56,992 nt of DNA from Proteiniphilum sp. UBA5384 (GTDB taxonomy: Bacteria > Bacteroidota > Bacteroidia > Bacteroidales > Dysgonomonadaceae): the NCBI RefSeq assembly GCF_002410825.1, contig NZ_DHOS01000067.1, forward strand, positions 1-56,992, in the 5' to 3' direction. Shown here piece by piece: positions 42,887-52,281 of this stretch. Under the pieces are notes generated by a model. The model did not search any database. It was given only the letters and a program-made list of their open reading frames with translations, and was not told the origin of the DNA. The first letter of the stretch is position 1. Every line of letters starts with the position of its first letter. Position numbers and translations under genes: made by a program.

Positions 42887-44173
42887 ATGAAAATAATCCC
42901 GCAATTATTCCTTTTAAGTTTTCTATTGATATTTCTCCCATTCGATACTTTCGCTCAGCAAGAGGAGGTAAAGCGATATACACCCTCACAGATCGAGACC
43001 CTGTTTCTCGAACAAAACCTGCAACTGATAGCCGAAAAGATGAATATCAGCCTCGCCGATGCTGAAATAGCACAAGCTAAACTTTGGGATAATCCCGAAC
43101 TGTCGATCGGATCGGTAAATTTTTGGGGAAGCGACAGGCAAAGGAAAGAGTTGGAGATGGGCTCCTTTCCTAAAAACGTTCAGTTCAGCGTAGAGCTCAA
43201 TCAAATTATCCGGACCGCCCGCAAACGGAGCAAACTCGTAAAACAGACGGAAGTAACCAAAGAAATAGCCATTGAGGAGTTTGAAGAGATATTGAGAGGA
43301 TTAAAAGCGGAACTGAGAAAGCTAATTGGAGAAGCAGCATACCTGCAATCGTACCGTGAAGTATTATCCACCCAGCAAAAATCGCTGGAACAATTGATCG
43401 CCGCTTATAAGAAACAGGTGGCGCAGGGAAACATAGCAAAGACCGAACTGCTCAGGCTGCAGTCCGGCTTGTTGGAGTTGGAAAAGGAAATGAACGAGAC
43501 GGAAGTCGATTTCAATGCACAACAGAAAGAGCTCAAGTCCCTGTTGAATATTTCTCCTTTCATACGGATTGAGATTAAACCGGGTGAAGAGAACATGCCC
43601 GATCCCGATCCGATGCAGTTGGCCTCTTTATTCGAAATCGCTTTCGAGTCACGTCCCGACCTGAAACGGAGTGAGCTACAAACCCATTTCTATGAAAAAT
43701 CATTGATTTACGAAAAATCGCAACGCATCCCCGACATTACGTTAAACGTTAGTTACGACCGCTACGGAGGTATCTGGAAAGATTTTGCGGGTGTGGGCTT
43801 CAGTTTCGACCTCCCTTTTCTGAACAGGAATCAAGGCAATATAAAAGCGGCCAAGATTGGCCTTTACCAAAGCCGTTATCTTGTTCAGCAACAGCAGAAT
43901 ACCGTCCTGCACGAAATTACGGAAGCCTTTACCAATTACGTCCAGGCATACAATTTTCACCAAAAAATTGCGGACAACGAACTATTGACCGAACTGGACA
44001 AGATGTTCGAGCTATACACCAAAAACCTGCTCAACAAAAATATCAGCATGCTGGAATATATCGACTTTATGGAATCGTACCGCAGTAATAAGCAAACACT
44101 GCTTACAGCACGTAAAAACAGGTACGTTTCGTTCAGCGAACTTCAATATGCTACAGGATCCGACATACAATAG
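42887..44173 (+). CDS. TolC/CzcC-like outer-membrane efflux protein
   Basis: This 428-residue protein forms the outer-membrane channel of a tripartite heavy-metal pump. A signal peptide covers residues 1-23 (ending TFAQ). The mature part shows two long-helix repeats typical of the family (ALKSLL-type coiled-coil segments such as LQSGLLELEKEMNETEVDFNAQQ, and FDLPFLNRNQGNIKAAKIGLYQSRY, read in parts). Length matches CzcC (about 420). A 4-codon frame (ATG AAA AAA TGA, 42879-42890) ends across the start codon of this gene and could affect its translation. The gene order C-B-A follows the two-component genes directly. Confidence 0.92.
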   Translation: MKIIPQLFLLSFLLIFLPFDTFAQQEEVKRYTPSQIETLFLEQNLQLIAEKMNISLADAEIAQAKLWDNPELSIGSVNFWGSDRQRKELEMGSFPKNVQFSVELNQIIRTARKRSKLVKQTEVTKEIAIEEFEEILRGLKAELRKLIGEAAYLQSYREVLSTQQKSLEQLIAAYKKQVAQGNIAKTELLRLQSGLLELEKEMNETEVDFNAQQKELKSLLNISPFIRIEIKPGEENMPDPDPMQLASLFEIAFESRPDLKRSELQTHFYEKSLIYEKSQRIPDITLNVSYDRYGGIWKDFAGVGFSFDLPFLNRNQGNIKAAKIGLYQSRYLVQQQQNTVLHEITEAFTNYVQAYNFHQKIADNELLTELDKMFELYTKNLLNKNISMLEYIDFMESYRSNKQTLLTARKNRYVSFSELQYATGSDIQ

Positions 44174-44183
44174 ACAAAGCTTT

Positions 44184-45275
44184 ATGACAGTAAAAAAATT
44201 TGTGTTGCTCACGCTCACACCACTTATTTTCCTATCCAATTCCTGCACGGGGGACCGTACAGAAAATGCAGGAGACCGCCCGGTAATCAATCCCGATTTC
44301 CTTTCGACCGTAAAAACGGTAAAAGCTGCTGCCGGTCGTCAGAAAGAGACACTAACCCTCAATGGGAAGGTAGAGTACGATCCCGACAAAGTAGTCCATT
44401 ATTTTCCATTGATCGGAGGAATAGTAGAGAAAGTCTATTTCTCGATGGGCGACAAGGTAGGGAAAGGGGAAACGCTTTTAGATGTCCGCAGTGCAGATTT
44501 ATCAGCCTTGCAATCTGAACTTGTCTCGTTACAGGCAGAAATCAATGTGGTGGAAAGAGAAGTAAAAACCGCCCGGGAGATGTTCAACGACAATATGCTT
44601 TCCGAGAGGGAGTTGATGGAGGCCGAGTCTAAACTCAAGCAAACCCAAGCCACATTGGCAAGGATCCAAAACGACATGTGCCTCTTTGGCTCGGATAAAG
44701 GGGGTGGCGTTTTTTCACTCAAAGCTCCCGCTTCGGGTTATATCGTCTCTAAAAGAGTCTCTTCAGGCAGTACTATATCATCAGGCGACGAGGCGTTGTT
44801 TACCATCGCCGATCTGAGTGAGGTGTGGGTGATGGCCAATGTATATGCCGGAAACCTGCAATTCGTAAAAGAAGGGATGGAAGTTAATTTCACCACCCTA
44901 TCCTATCCCGGAGAAGTTTTTGATGGCAAAATAGACAGACTTTCACAAGTGTTCGATCCCGACGACAAAGTCCTGAAAGCAAGGATTACCATGCCTAATC
45001 AAGACCTGAAACTGAAACCGGAAATGCCGGTCGTAGTATATCTAAGAAATGAAACGGACGAACGGGTTATCGCCATTCCGTCTGACGCACTGATTTTTGA
45101 TGACAACCGCCATTTCGTCGTGATAAAAAGTGACGGGGATGATTTTCAAATAAAAGAAGTGCAATTACAGGGTCACAATGAAAACATCTCTTACGTGCAT
45201 AGCGGCATTTCGGAGGGCGACGAGGTGGTTGTGAGTGGCCAATTGCTTATTTATTCAGGACTTAACGAAAAATAG
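44184..45275 (+). CDS. RND efflux periplasmic adaptor (CzcB/CusB-like)
   Basis: This 363-residue adaptor joins the inner-membrane pump to the outer-membrane channel. The start is placed at MTVKKFVLL, which gives a lipoprotein signal (LSNSCTGD); an upstream in-frame ATG lies inside the czcC-like gene. Domains are a barrel/lipoyl half (KVEYDPDKVVHYFPLIGGIVEKVYFSMGDKVGKGETL), a helical hairpin at about residues 105-160, the second lipoyl half (LKAPASGYIVSKRVSSGS), and a beta-barrel (VWVMANVYAGNLQFVKEGM). No metal-binding His-rich N-terminus is seen. It is followed by the pump gene after 2 bp. Confidence 0.93.
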   Translation: MTVKKFVLLTLTPLIFLSNSCTGDRTENAGDRPVINPDFLSTVKTVKAAAGRQKETLTLNGKVEYDPDKVVHYFPLIGGIVEKVYFSMGDKVGKGETLLDVRSADLSALQSELVSLQAEINVVEREVKTAREMFNDNMLSERELMEAESKLKQTQATLARIQNDMCLFGSDKGGGVFSLKAPASGYIVSKRVSSGSTISSGDEALFTIADLSEVWVMANVYAGNLQFVKEGMEVNFTTLSYPGEVFDGKIDRLSQVFDPDDKVLKARITMPNQDLKLKPEMPVVVYLRNETDERVIAIPSDALIFDDNRHFVVIKSDGDDFQIKEVQLQGHNENISYVHSGISEGDEVVVSGQLLIYSGLNEK

Positions 45276-45277
45276 CC

Positions 45278-48200
45278 ATGCACAAATTTGTTGAAAATAT
45301 CATCGCCTTCTCACTCAGAAACCATGTCCTTATTCTGTTCCTTACTGCCATACTGTTGGTTGCCGGAATCGTCTGCTTTATCAACACACCGATAGAAGCT
45401 TATCCCGACGTCACTAACACACGGGTACGGGTAATCACCCAATGGCCTGGACGTAGTGCCGAGGAGGTGGAGAAATTCGTGACCCTGCCCATCATGCGGG
45501 AAATGAACACCATTCCGCGCAAGACAGAAGTACGTTCCACGTCCCTCTTCGGCTTGTCGGTCGTTACTGTTATTTTTGAAGATGGTGTCGATGATTTTTT
45601 CGCACAGCAATATTCATCCAACCGGATGCAAGACCTCGATCTGCCCGAGGGAGCCGAAGCCTCCATTGAGCCGCCGTCAGGTGCCACAGGTGAAATATAC
45701 CGTTATGTGATCAAAAGTGACCTGCCGATACGCGAAGTCACGGCAATTAACGAATGGGTCATCGAACGGGAATTGCTTTCCGTGCCCGGGGTGGCAAGTA
45801 TCAATACCTTCGGCGGCGAGGACAAGATTTTCGAAATAAAAGTAAACCCAACCGAATTGGCCAACTACAACCTTTCTCCTTTAGATGTCTATGAAGCCGT
45901 TTCAAACAGCAATATCAACGTGGGAGGAGACATTATACAGAAAGGAAGCCAAGCTTTCGTAGTGCGGGGAGTCGGGCTGCTGGAAAGCATCGAAGACATT
46001 GAAAACATCCTGATTGAGGTCAGAGGTAGCACTCCCATCCGGGTGAAACAGGTGGCCACGGTGGATATATCGTCCAAACCTCGCTTGGGGCAGGTGGGTC
46101 TTGATAATGAAAACGATTTGGTACAGGGGATCGTGGTAATGCTTCGCGGGCAAAATCCGGGAGAGGTTATCAAACACCTGAAAGAGAAAATAACGGAACT
46201 GAATGAACATATCCTGCCTGAGAATGTAAAGATAGAACCCTTTCTAGACCGTACAACCTTAGTCGATGCTACCGTCAACACGGTATTGAAAAATCTTTTG
46301 GAGGGCGTCGTACTTGTCTCTATCGTAGTATTCATCTTTCTGTTCAACTGGCGCACAACGCTCATTGTCGCAACGGTTATTCCGCTTTCATTCCTGTTTG
46401 CCATTATCATGTTACGGATACAAGGGCTTCCCGCAAACCTGATCTCAATGGGTTCGCTCGACTTCGGATTATTGCTGGAAGGGACATTGGTGATTGTGGA
46501 AGTAATCTTTGTAGCAGTGGTCAAACGCTCCGAGAAGTTGGGAAGCCGTTATATGAATAGCGCGAAATCGGGACTAATCAAAAAAAGTGCGGGAAGTGTG
46601 GCTTCACATATCTTCTTTGCCCAAATCATTCTGGTCGTGGCTCTATTCCCCATCTTCTCTTTTCAAAAAGTGGAAGGGAAGATGTTTTCTCCTCTGGCTT
46701 TCACATTGGGGTATGCGCTTTTAGGCTCATTGACGCTGTCATTAACTTATGTCCCTGTAATGTGTAAAATAATGCTCAATAAACCTGTCAAAGAGAGGAC
46801 AAATGCAATCAGCAGGTTTTTTATCCACATTATACAATCCATCTATACCTTTAGCTGCCGATACAGGAAAGGTGCCATCGCTGCTTTTTGCGTTTTATTG
46901 CTCCTGTGTATCGTCCGCTTTTTATTTTGGGGAACGGAATTTATACCAAGTATGAACGAAGGAGCTATTTACATCCGGGCAACCCTCCCCAACAGTGTCA
47001 ATCTCGACGAATCGGTGGAAATAACCAAACAGATGAAACAGAAGATACGCTCTTTTGATGAAGTGCAGTTTGTGCTATCGCAAACGGGAAGGCCTAACGA
47101 CGGGACTGATGCGACGGGTTTTTTCAATATTGAATTTCACACTCAGCTGAAACCCGACAAGGAATGGAAACGGAAAATAAAGAAAGAAGACCTTATCACG
47201 GAAATAAAAGAGGCGATAGATATCTATCCGGGTGTCATACTTGGCTTCAGTCAGCCGATACAGGATAATGTAGAAGAATATGTGGCTGGGGTAAAAAGCT
47301 CCCTTGTCATCAAGATCTTCGGAGAAGACCTTCAACAGCTGGAGGCATTGGCTGACCAAACAGCGACAACGATCAAGCAGGTCAGGGGCGTGGAAGATGT
47401 CAATGTCTTCCGAAGTATCGGCCTACCCGAATTACAGATAAAACTGGACGAGGCGAAAATGGCCCGTTATGCCGTCTCGATGGCCGATGCACAGTCGGTG
47501 ACGGAGATGGCAATCGGCGGGAAAGCCGCCACGCAGTTCTATGAGGGAGAGCGTATCTTTGACGTGCGACTGCGTTTCCAAAAGGAATACCGCGACAATG
47601 AAGACAAAATCGGCAATATATTAATTCCCACGATGGACGGGAAGTACGTTCCATTGAAAGAAATTGCGGACATCGACTTCATTACGGGGCCCACTTTTAT
47701 TTACCGCGATGGTAGCAGTCGCTATGTGGGGGTAGGATTCAGCATTCGTGACAGGGATATGGGCTCCACCATTGCCGAAGCACAAAAAAAAGTGAGTGAA
47801 AAAGTGGAATTGGGAGCTAAAAATAAAATGGAATGGGCAGGTGAATTCGAAAGCCAGCAGCGTGCCACAAAACGGCTTATGGTGATTGTACCCTCAGTGC
47901 TTGTCCTGATCCTGTTCCTTCTATATCTCCACTTCGGGACAGTAAAAGACACGCTGATAGCCGCGAGTGCTATGCCTTACGCTTTTATCGGCGGCTTTAT
48001 ATCACTTTGGGTGACAGGGACGGTGTTTGGCATATCAGCAGGCGTGGGATTTATCATTCTTTTCGGTATTACAGCCATTGACAGCATATTACTCATCTCC
48101 TTCATGAAACAGCGCATGCAAAATTCACGAAACCTAAGATTGGCGATAGATGAAGCGGTAAACATAAGGATACGCCCTGTTTTAATGATTGCATTGATGG

Positions 48201-48385
48201 GGTCAATGGGATTGTTGCCTGCTGCCTTATCTTCAGGTATGGGTTCCGAAATTCAAAAGCCTTTGGCAATTATGATTGTCGGCGGAATAGTAATATGCAT
48301 GATACTTTCTTTTACTGTATTGCCACAGGTATTTTATTTTGCTTACCGGAGAGACAAGAGATTGAATTCCCCTGCAGCAAACTGA
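45278..48385 (+). CDS. Heavy-metal efflux RND pump (CzcA/CusA-like)
   Basis: This 1035-residue inner-membrane pump uses the proton gradient to export metal ions. TM1 is at about residues 12-33, followed by the usual VITQWPGRSAEEVEKFVTLPI. TM4 carries the proton-relay motif, read here as SLDFGLLLEGTLVIVE (near residue 395). Metal pumps of the Czc type have D-FG-x3-D-x6-E, so the second Asp is Glu in this protein. A second TM cluster follows at about 870-1015 (VPSVLVLILFLLYLHFG, GFIILFGITAIDSILLISFM, GLLPAALSSGMGSEIQKPLAIMIVGG). Zinc, cobalt and cadmium or copper and silver are all possible; the sequence does not decide. Confidence 0.94.
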   Translation: MHKFVENIIAFSLRNHVLILFLTAILLVAGIVCFINTPIEAYPDVTNTRVRVITQWPGRSAEEVEKFVTLPIMREMNTIPRKTEVRSTSLFGLSVVTVIFEDGVDDFFAQQYSSNRMQDLDLPEGAEASIEPPSGATGEIYRYVIKSDLPIREVTAINEWVIERELLSVPGVASINTFGGEDKIFEIKVNPTELANYNLSPLDVYEAVSNSNINVGGDIIQKGSQAFVVRGVGLLESIEDIENILIEVRGSTPIRVKQVATVDISSKPRLGQVGLDNENDLVQGIVVMLRGQNPGEVIKHLKEKITELNEHILPENVKIEPFLDRTTLVDATVNTVLKNLLEGVVLVSIVVFIFLFNWRTTLIVATVIPLSFLFAIIMLRIQGLPANLISMGSLDFGLLLEGTLVIVEVIFVAVVKRSEKLGSRYMNSAKSGLIKKSAGSVASHIFFAQIILVVALFPIFSFQKVEGKMFSPLAFTLGYALLGSLTLSLTYVPVMCKIMLNKPVKERTNAISRFFIHIIQSIYTFSCRYRKGAIAAFCVLLLLCIVRFLFWGTEFIPSMNEGAIYIRATLPNSVNLDESVEITKQMKQKIRSFDEVQFVLSQTGRPNDGTDATGFFNIEFHTQLKPDKEWKRKIKKEDLITEIKEAIDIYPGVILGFSQPIQDNVEEYVAGVKSSLVIKIFGEDLQQLEALADQTATTIKQVRGVEDVNVFRSIGLPELQIKLDEAKMARYAVSMADAQSVTEMAIGGKAATQFYEGERIFDVRLRFQKEYRDNEDKIGNILIPTMDGKYVPLKEIADIDFITGPTFIYRDGSSRYVGVGFSIRDRDMGSTIAEAQKKVSEKVELGAKNKMEWAGEFESQQRATKRLMVIVPSVLVLILFLLYLHFGTVKDTLIAASAMPYAFIGGFISLWVTGTVFGISAGVGFIILFGITAIDSILLISFMKQRMQNSRNLRLAIDEAVNIRIRPVLMIALMGSMGLLPAALSSGMGSEIQKPLAIMIVGGIVICMILSFTVLPQVFYFAYRRDKRLNSPAAN

Positions 48386-48513
48386 CAAAATAAGAAGCAA
48401 AGGAAAATTAAAGTTTCATACGTCGTACGATGTGCTACTAAATGATTCGTCTAACAATATTTGTGAATCTTGAGTAAAAGAATGTTAGTATAACAATTTT
48501 TCATTTCATGCAC

Positions 48514-48544
48514 TTGGAAATGCCTTAATTTTCATGTACTTTTG
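48514..48544 (+). promoter_or_regulatory. Promoter upstream of the 312-codon outer-membrane protein gene
   Basis: TACTTTTG (48537-48544) matches the -7 consensus, with TTGG (48514-48517) 19 bp upstream in place of TTTG. It lies 35 bp before the proposed start codon. Confidence 0.5.
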
Positions 48545-48578
48545 TTTACACAGGATAACTCTTAACACCATAAGCTGT

Positions 48579-49472
48579 ATGAAACGCCTTTATATCTCGC
48601 TTCTAATAGTTCTCCTCTTCACCCAGGTGAGGATTTTTGCACAGGAAATTCCGGTGAAACAAGATAGCCTGGAACTGAAAACCGGCGTTTCGGGAGATTT
48701 ACCCTCACTCCCCGACTCCCTTCAATCCGGACAACTTCCGTTAAGACTGCCCCGACTGAACCCGATGGAGAATTTTATGCCGCAGTTCACTCCCTATCAA
48801 AAATTTACACTATCACCGCAACATACAGATGAAGAAGGAATATTTCCTCCCATTTATTGGGACGGTGCCATGTCCGATTTTATCAATAGCAAGAGCAGGA
48901 CAGCCATTGCCAGCATGATGCCAACCCCTAATCTTCTGCTGCATTCTTCGACCACCCTCGGCATGGTGGAGACTCCCATGTTCGGCAAAGGATATTACTA
49001 TATATTGGACGCGGGGGCCCGCTATATGATTGATCCGGCGTTGATGATGGGCATCAGTGGAGGTTACAACTCCAATTTCGACGAGATACCGTTCTGGAAT
49101 ATTGGCATGAACGCAAGCTACCAGGTGAATCGTAACCTGATGTTTGATGGAGGAGCAACCTATTTAAAGACCGCTGGCAATCAGTACAATGTTAACCAGT
49201 CGGCAGTGATGCTCGACCTGCACGGCCGTTATCGGATTAATGACGACTGGTATCTGAATGCCTACGGGGGTATGCCTGTCATGAAGCGCAATAACCAGTC
49301 CGGCCCCATGCTTCCGATGATGAATGCGCCTTATTATGGCGGCTCAGCAGAGTATTGGTTCAAGCCTACCATGGGCGTGGAAGGAGGTATGATCTGGGTA
49401 CGTGATATGTTCTCTGGCAAAATGCGGCCTCAGCCCAAACTGGAACTGCTCTTCAGACCGGGAAAAAAATAA
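48579..49472 (+). CDS. Uncharacterised outer-membrane beta-barrel-like protein
   Basis: I do not recognise a named family. The start is placed at MKRLYISLLIVLLF, giving a clear signal peptide (cleavage after IFAQ, residue 21); the longer frame adds 15 non-signal residues. Length is 297 residues. After a Pro/Leu-rich linker (about 30-70) the second half alternates aromatic and polar residues in a beta-barrel pattern (YYYILDAGARYMI, LMMGISGGYNS, WNIGMNASYQVN, LMFDGGATYL, WYLNAYGGMPV, GGSAEYWF, LELLFRPGKK). It ends convergent with the ECF sigma gene, only 7 bp away. A role as an outer-membrane structural or transport protein is inferred. Confidence 0.75.
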   Translation: MKRLYISLLIVLLFTQVRIFAQEIPVKQDSLELKTGVSGDLPSLPDSLQSGQLPLRLPRLNPMENFMPQFTPYQKFTLSPQHTDEEGIFPPIYWDGAMSDFINSKSRTAIASMMPTPNLLLHSSTTLGMVETPMFGKGYYYILDAGARYMIDPALMMGISGGYNSNFDEIPFWNIGMNASYQVNRNLMFDGGATYLKTAGNQYNVNQSAVMLDLHGRYRINDDWYLNAYGGMPVMKRNNQSGPMLPMMNAPYYGGSAEYWFKPTMGVEGGMIWVRDMFSGKMRPQPKLELLFRPGKK

Positions 49473-49479
49473 TCACCCA

Positions 49480-50073
49480 TCAATTGATTGTCAAGATCAT
49501 TTTATGGTCAACGGCCAGTTTACGCATGTTGAGAATGGCGTAACGCATACGTCCAAGGGCAGTATTGATACTCACTCCTGTGACTTCCGCGATCTCCTTG
49601 AAACTCAAATCCCCATAATACCGCATCTGTAACACTTCACGTTGCTCGTCCGGTAAAAAATCAATCAGCCTTTTCACATCGCTGAGTACCTGAGCTTTCA
49701 CCATTTTCATCTCCACGGTATCATCACACAGGGAAGAATTATTGAACAGGTCGAACTCGTAGTCATCATTGGAGACGGTGTTCTCGTTTTTTCTCTGACG
49801 GAAATAATCGATGATCAAATTACGGGCAATCCGCATGATCCATGCCTTGAATTTTCCGGTCTCAGTGTACCCACCCTGCCTGATATTGGTGATGGCCTTG
49901 AAGAAGGTATCTTGAAAGATGTCTTCAGCCAGCCCCTGATCGCGGACCGTGTAATAAATATAAGTGTAAAGAGATTGCTTATGCCGGTTGAGGAGCAGAT
50001 CAAACGCATAATTATTGCCATCGGCATACGAAACGACCAATTCTTCATCGGTCATCATGCAGAAAGTTTCCAT
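49480..50073 (-). CDS. ECF-type RNA polymerase sigma factor
   Basis: This 197-residue sigma factor has region 2 at about residues 20-95 (LLLNRHKQSLYTYIYYTVRDQGLAEDIFQDTFFKAI, then WIMRIARNLIIDYFRQRK, read in parts) and region 4 at about 140-190 (LPDEQREVLQMRYYGDLSFKEIAEVTGVSINTALGRMRYAILNMRKL in parts). No FecR or anti-sigma gene is adjacent, unlike the sigma at 17059-17682. It therefore looks like a general stress-type or housekeeping-associated ECF factor that is common in Bacteroidales. Target genes are unknown. Confidence 0.93.
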   Translation of the reverse strand: METFCMMTDEELVVSYADGNNYAFDLLLNRHKQSLYTYIYYTVRDQGLAEDIFQDTFFKAITNIRQGGYTETGKFKAWIMRIARNLIIDYFRQRKNENTVSNDDYEFDLFNNSSLCDDTVEMKMVKAQVLSDVKRLIDFLPDEQREVLQMRYYGDLSFKEIAEVTGVSINTALGRMRYAILNMRKLAVDHKMILTIN

Positions 50074-50279
50074 TACTTTACTTCTTAATTGTTATGTTCG
50101 TTCAATTGAGTAAAGAGGACTTATAGGCAAATAATTTTAATGTTTGTTCCTGAAAATGCTTGCATTAAGATAATTTGAATTATCCTACTTTGCAAACGAA
50201 TAATTTATGAAAGCAAAGAAAAGCAAAAAAGATACAACTACCAAATAGAAGATGGAATAATTTAAATCGAAAATGTTAC

Positions 50280-50287
50280 TATATTTG
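50280..50287 (+). promoter_or_regulatory. Candidate -7 box for the acyl-CoA ligase gene
   Basis: TATATTTG matches TAnnTTTG and lies 103 bp before the start codon. The whole 50074-50390 gap is AT-rich and holds no gene that I can see. Confidence 0.45.
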
Positions 50288-50390
50288 TATTTTTATAAGC
50301 TGATAATTCTATCACTCATCTCTACAATATTTAATAATAGCGATCAATAAAAATGACTATGAAACAGTTATAGTCAAGAAGCACACACAT

Positions 50391-52265
50391 ATGGGAAACA
50401 AGACCATTTTAAATTTGCTGAAAGAAGCTGTAGAAAAATACGGTGAAAACCCTTATTTATACGAAGCGAGAAAAGGCACACAATACACCTCTTTAAGCTA
50501 CAAGCAAGTAGAAGAGCGAACGCTGCAATTCGCCGCCGGCCTACTGTCATTGGGGATTGAGTCGGGCGACCGTGTAGCTCTTATTTCAGAAGGAAAAAAT
50601 AATTGGGTAATCGGTGAACTGGGTATCCTCCATGCCGACGCTGTCAGTGTACCATTGTCGGTAAAACTACAATCCGCGCAGGATTTGAGTTTCCGGATCA
50701 ATCATTCCGAATGTGTAGCCATACTGGCCTCCGACCAGCAAATAGCCAAGTTGCGTCCGATAAAGAACCTGTTCCCCACCGTAAAGCATTATATATTACT
50801 TGACCCGGATGATAATCCCGAGAAAGATGAATTTTTATTTGAGGGAGTGATTGAAGCCGGAAAAAAATTCATGGAGACCAATCCTTCCGCTTTAAAAGAG
50901 AGAATGAAAGGTGTGGCACCCGATTCACTGGCCAATATATCCTACACGTCAGGTACGACCGCCAATCCGAAAGGGATCATGCTCACCCATGGCAATTACG
51001 TATGCAATGCCGAACAGGCAGTGGGTATCCTCCATGGTATTCCTCCTTATTTCCGCACGTTGCTGATATTACCCTGGGATCACTCCTTCGGCCATACCGC
51101 CGGCATATACACCTTCATGAAATGCGGGGCTTCCATCGCTTCTGTCGCTATGGGAAAGACCGCCATGGAGATACTGCGGAACGTACCTAAAAGTCTTAAA
51201 GCCATTAACCCTCATTTATTGATGAGTGTTCCCGCCCTTGCTTCCAATTTCAGAAAAAGTATAGAGGCCGAGATTGAGAAAAAAGGCAAAATCACTGCTT
51301 CTTTATTTAAGCAAGCACTCAAAACCGCTTATGCTTATAACAAAGAAGGATTTAACAAGGGAGGACGCGGACGCTTGATGCTCTCCATTTATGATAAATT
51401 GATTTTCGCCAAGATACGACAATCATTCGCCGGCAATATGGAATTCTTCATCGGAGGCGGGGCACTCCTCGATATCGAGTTGCAGCGGTTTTTTTATGCG
51501 ATTGGCATCCCGATGTACCAGGGGTATGGATTATCGGAAGCCACACCCATTATATCGGCAAACAGTCAATATGCGCATAAACTGGGGTCATCAGGTAAAC
51601 CGGTTCCCAATATGGATATCAAAATTGTGGATGATAACTTGCAAGAGTTGCCCATTGGTGAGAAGGGTGAAATTATTGTCCGTGGAGGAAATGTGATGAA
51701 GGGATATTGGAAAAACCCGCAGGCAACAGCCGAAACTATTGTGAACGGGTGGCTCAGAACCGGTGATATGGGATATATCGATAAAGATGGATTTCTCTAT
51801 GTGCTCGGACGTACCAAATCGTTGCTGATCAGTGATGACGGTGAAAAATTCTCACCCGAAGGGATTGAAGAGTCTATTACCTCCACCTCTCCCATCATTG
51901 AACAATGTGTGTTGTACAACAACCAAAGTCCTTATACCTCCGCGCTGATCGTTCCCAATGCGGCAGCATTGAAAAAGATAAATGCCGGTCCGGAACAAGC
52001 GGCGCTTCTGATAGAAAAAGAGATTAATGAGTATAGGAGTGGCGGCAAACACGACGGTTTATTTCCTCATCGCTGGATTCCTTCTGCCTTTGCAGTGATT
52101 GAAGAGCCTTTCTCCGAACAGAACGGGTTCATGAACTCCACCATGAAGATCGTGAAGCACAAGGTATATGAAGCATACGCTCCAAGGATCGATTCACTCT
52201 ATACTCCCGAAGGAAAGCAGGCCATTTCACCGGAAAATCTGGAAGCATTGAAGAAACTATTATAA
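50391..52265 (+). CDS. Long-chain fatty acid-CoA ligase (AMP-binding, FadD-like)
   Basis: This 624-residue enzyme activates fatty acids with ATP and CoA. The adenylation motif ISYTSGTTANPKGIMLTHGN lies at about residues 184-203. The A5-type motif MYQGYGLSEATPIIS is at about 374-388, LRTGDMGYIDKDGFLYVLGRTKSLLI at about 456-481, and SPEGIEESI after it. Length and the C-terminal extension match the long-chain ligases of Bacteroidetes and actinobacteria (FadD15 type). It is a single gene, convergent with a NigD-like gene 16 bp away. With the acyl-CoA dehydrogenase and Etf genes to its right, it could supply acyl-CoA to them, but it is not in their operon. Confidence 0.93.
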   Translation: MGNKTILNLLKEAVEKYGENPYLYEARKGTQYTSLSYKQVEERTLQFAAGLLSLGIESGDRVALISEGKNNWVIGELGILHADAVSVPLSVKLQSAQDLSFRINHSECVAILASDQQIAKLRPIKNLFPTVKHYILLDPDDNPEKDEFLFEGVIEAGKKFMETNPSALKERMKGVAPDSLANISYTSGTTANPKGIMLTHGNYVCNAEQAVGILHGIPPYFRTLLILPWDHSFGHTAGIYTFMKCGASIASVAMGKTAMEILRNVPKSLKAINPHLLMSVPALASNFRKSIEAEIEKKGKITASLFKQALKTAYAYNKEGFNKGGRGRLMLSIYDKLIFAKIRQSFAGNMEFFIGGGALLDIELQRFFYAIGIPMYQGYGLSEATPIISANSQYAHKLGSSGKPVPNMDIKIVDDNLQELPIGEKGEIIVRGGNVMKGYWKNPQATAETIVNGWLRTGDMGYIDKDGFLYVLGRTKSLLISDDGEKFSPEGIEESITSTSPIIEQCVLYNNQSPYTSALIVPNAAALKKINAGPEQAALLIEKEINEYRSGGKHDGLFPHRWIPSAFAVIEEPFSEQNGFMNSTMKIVKHKVYEAYAPRIDSLYTPEGKQAISPENLEALKKLL

Positions 52266-52281
52266 TGAAATATGAAAGGTT

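Noticed and set aside
45889..46524. Minus-strand ORF of 211 codons opposite the metal pump gene
   Set aside because: Low-complexity Ser/Thr-rich translation with no motif, opposite a conserved RND transporter.
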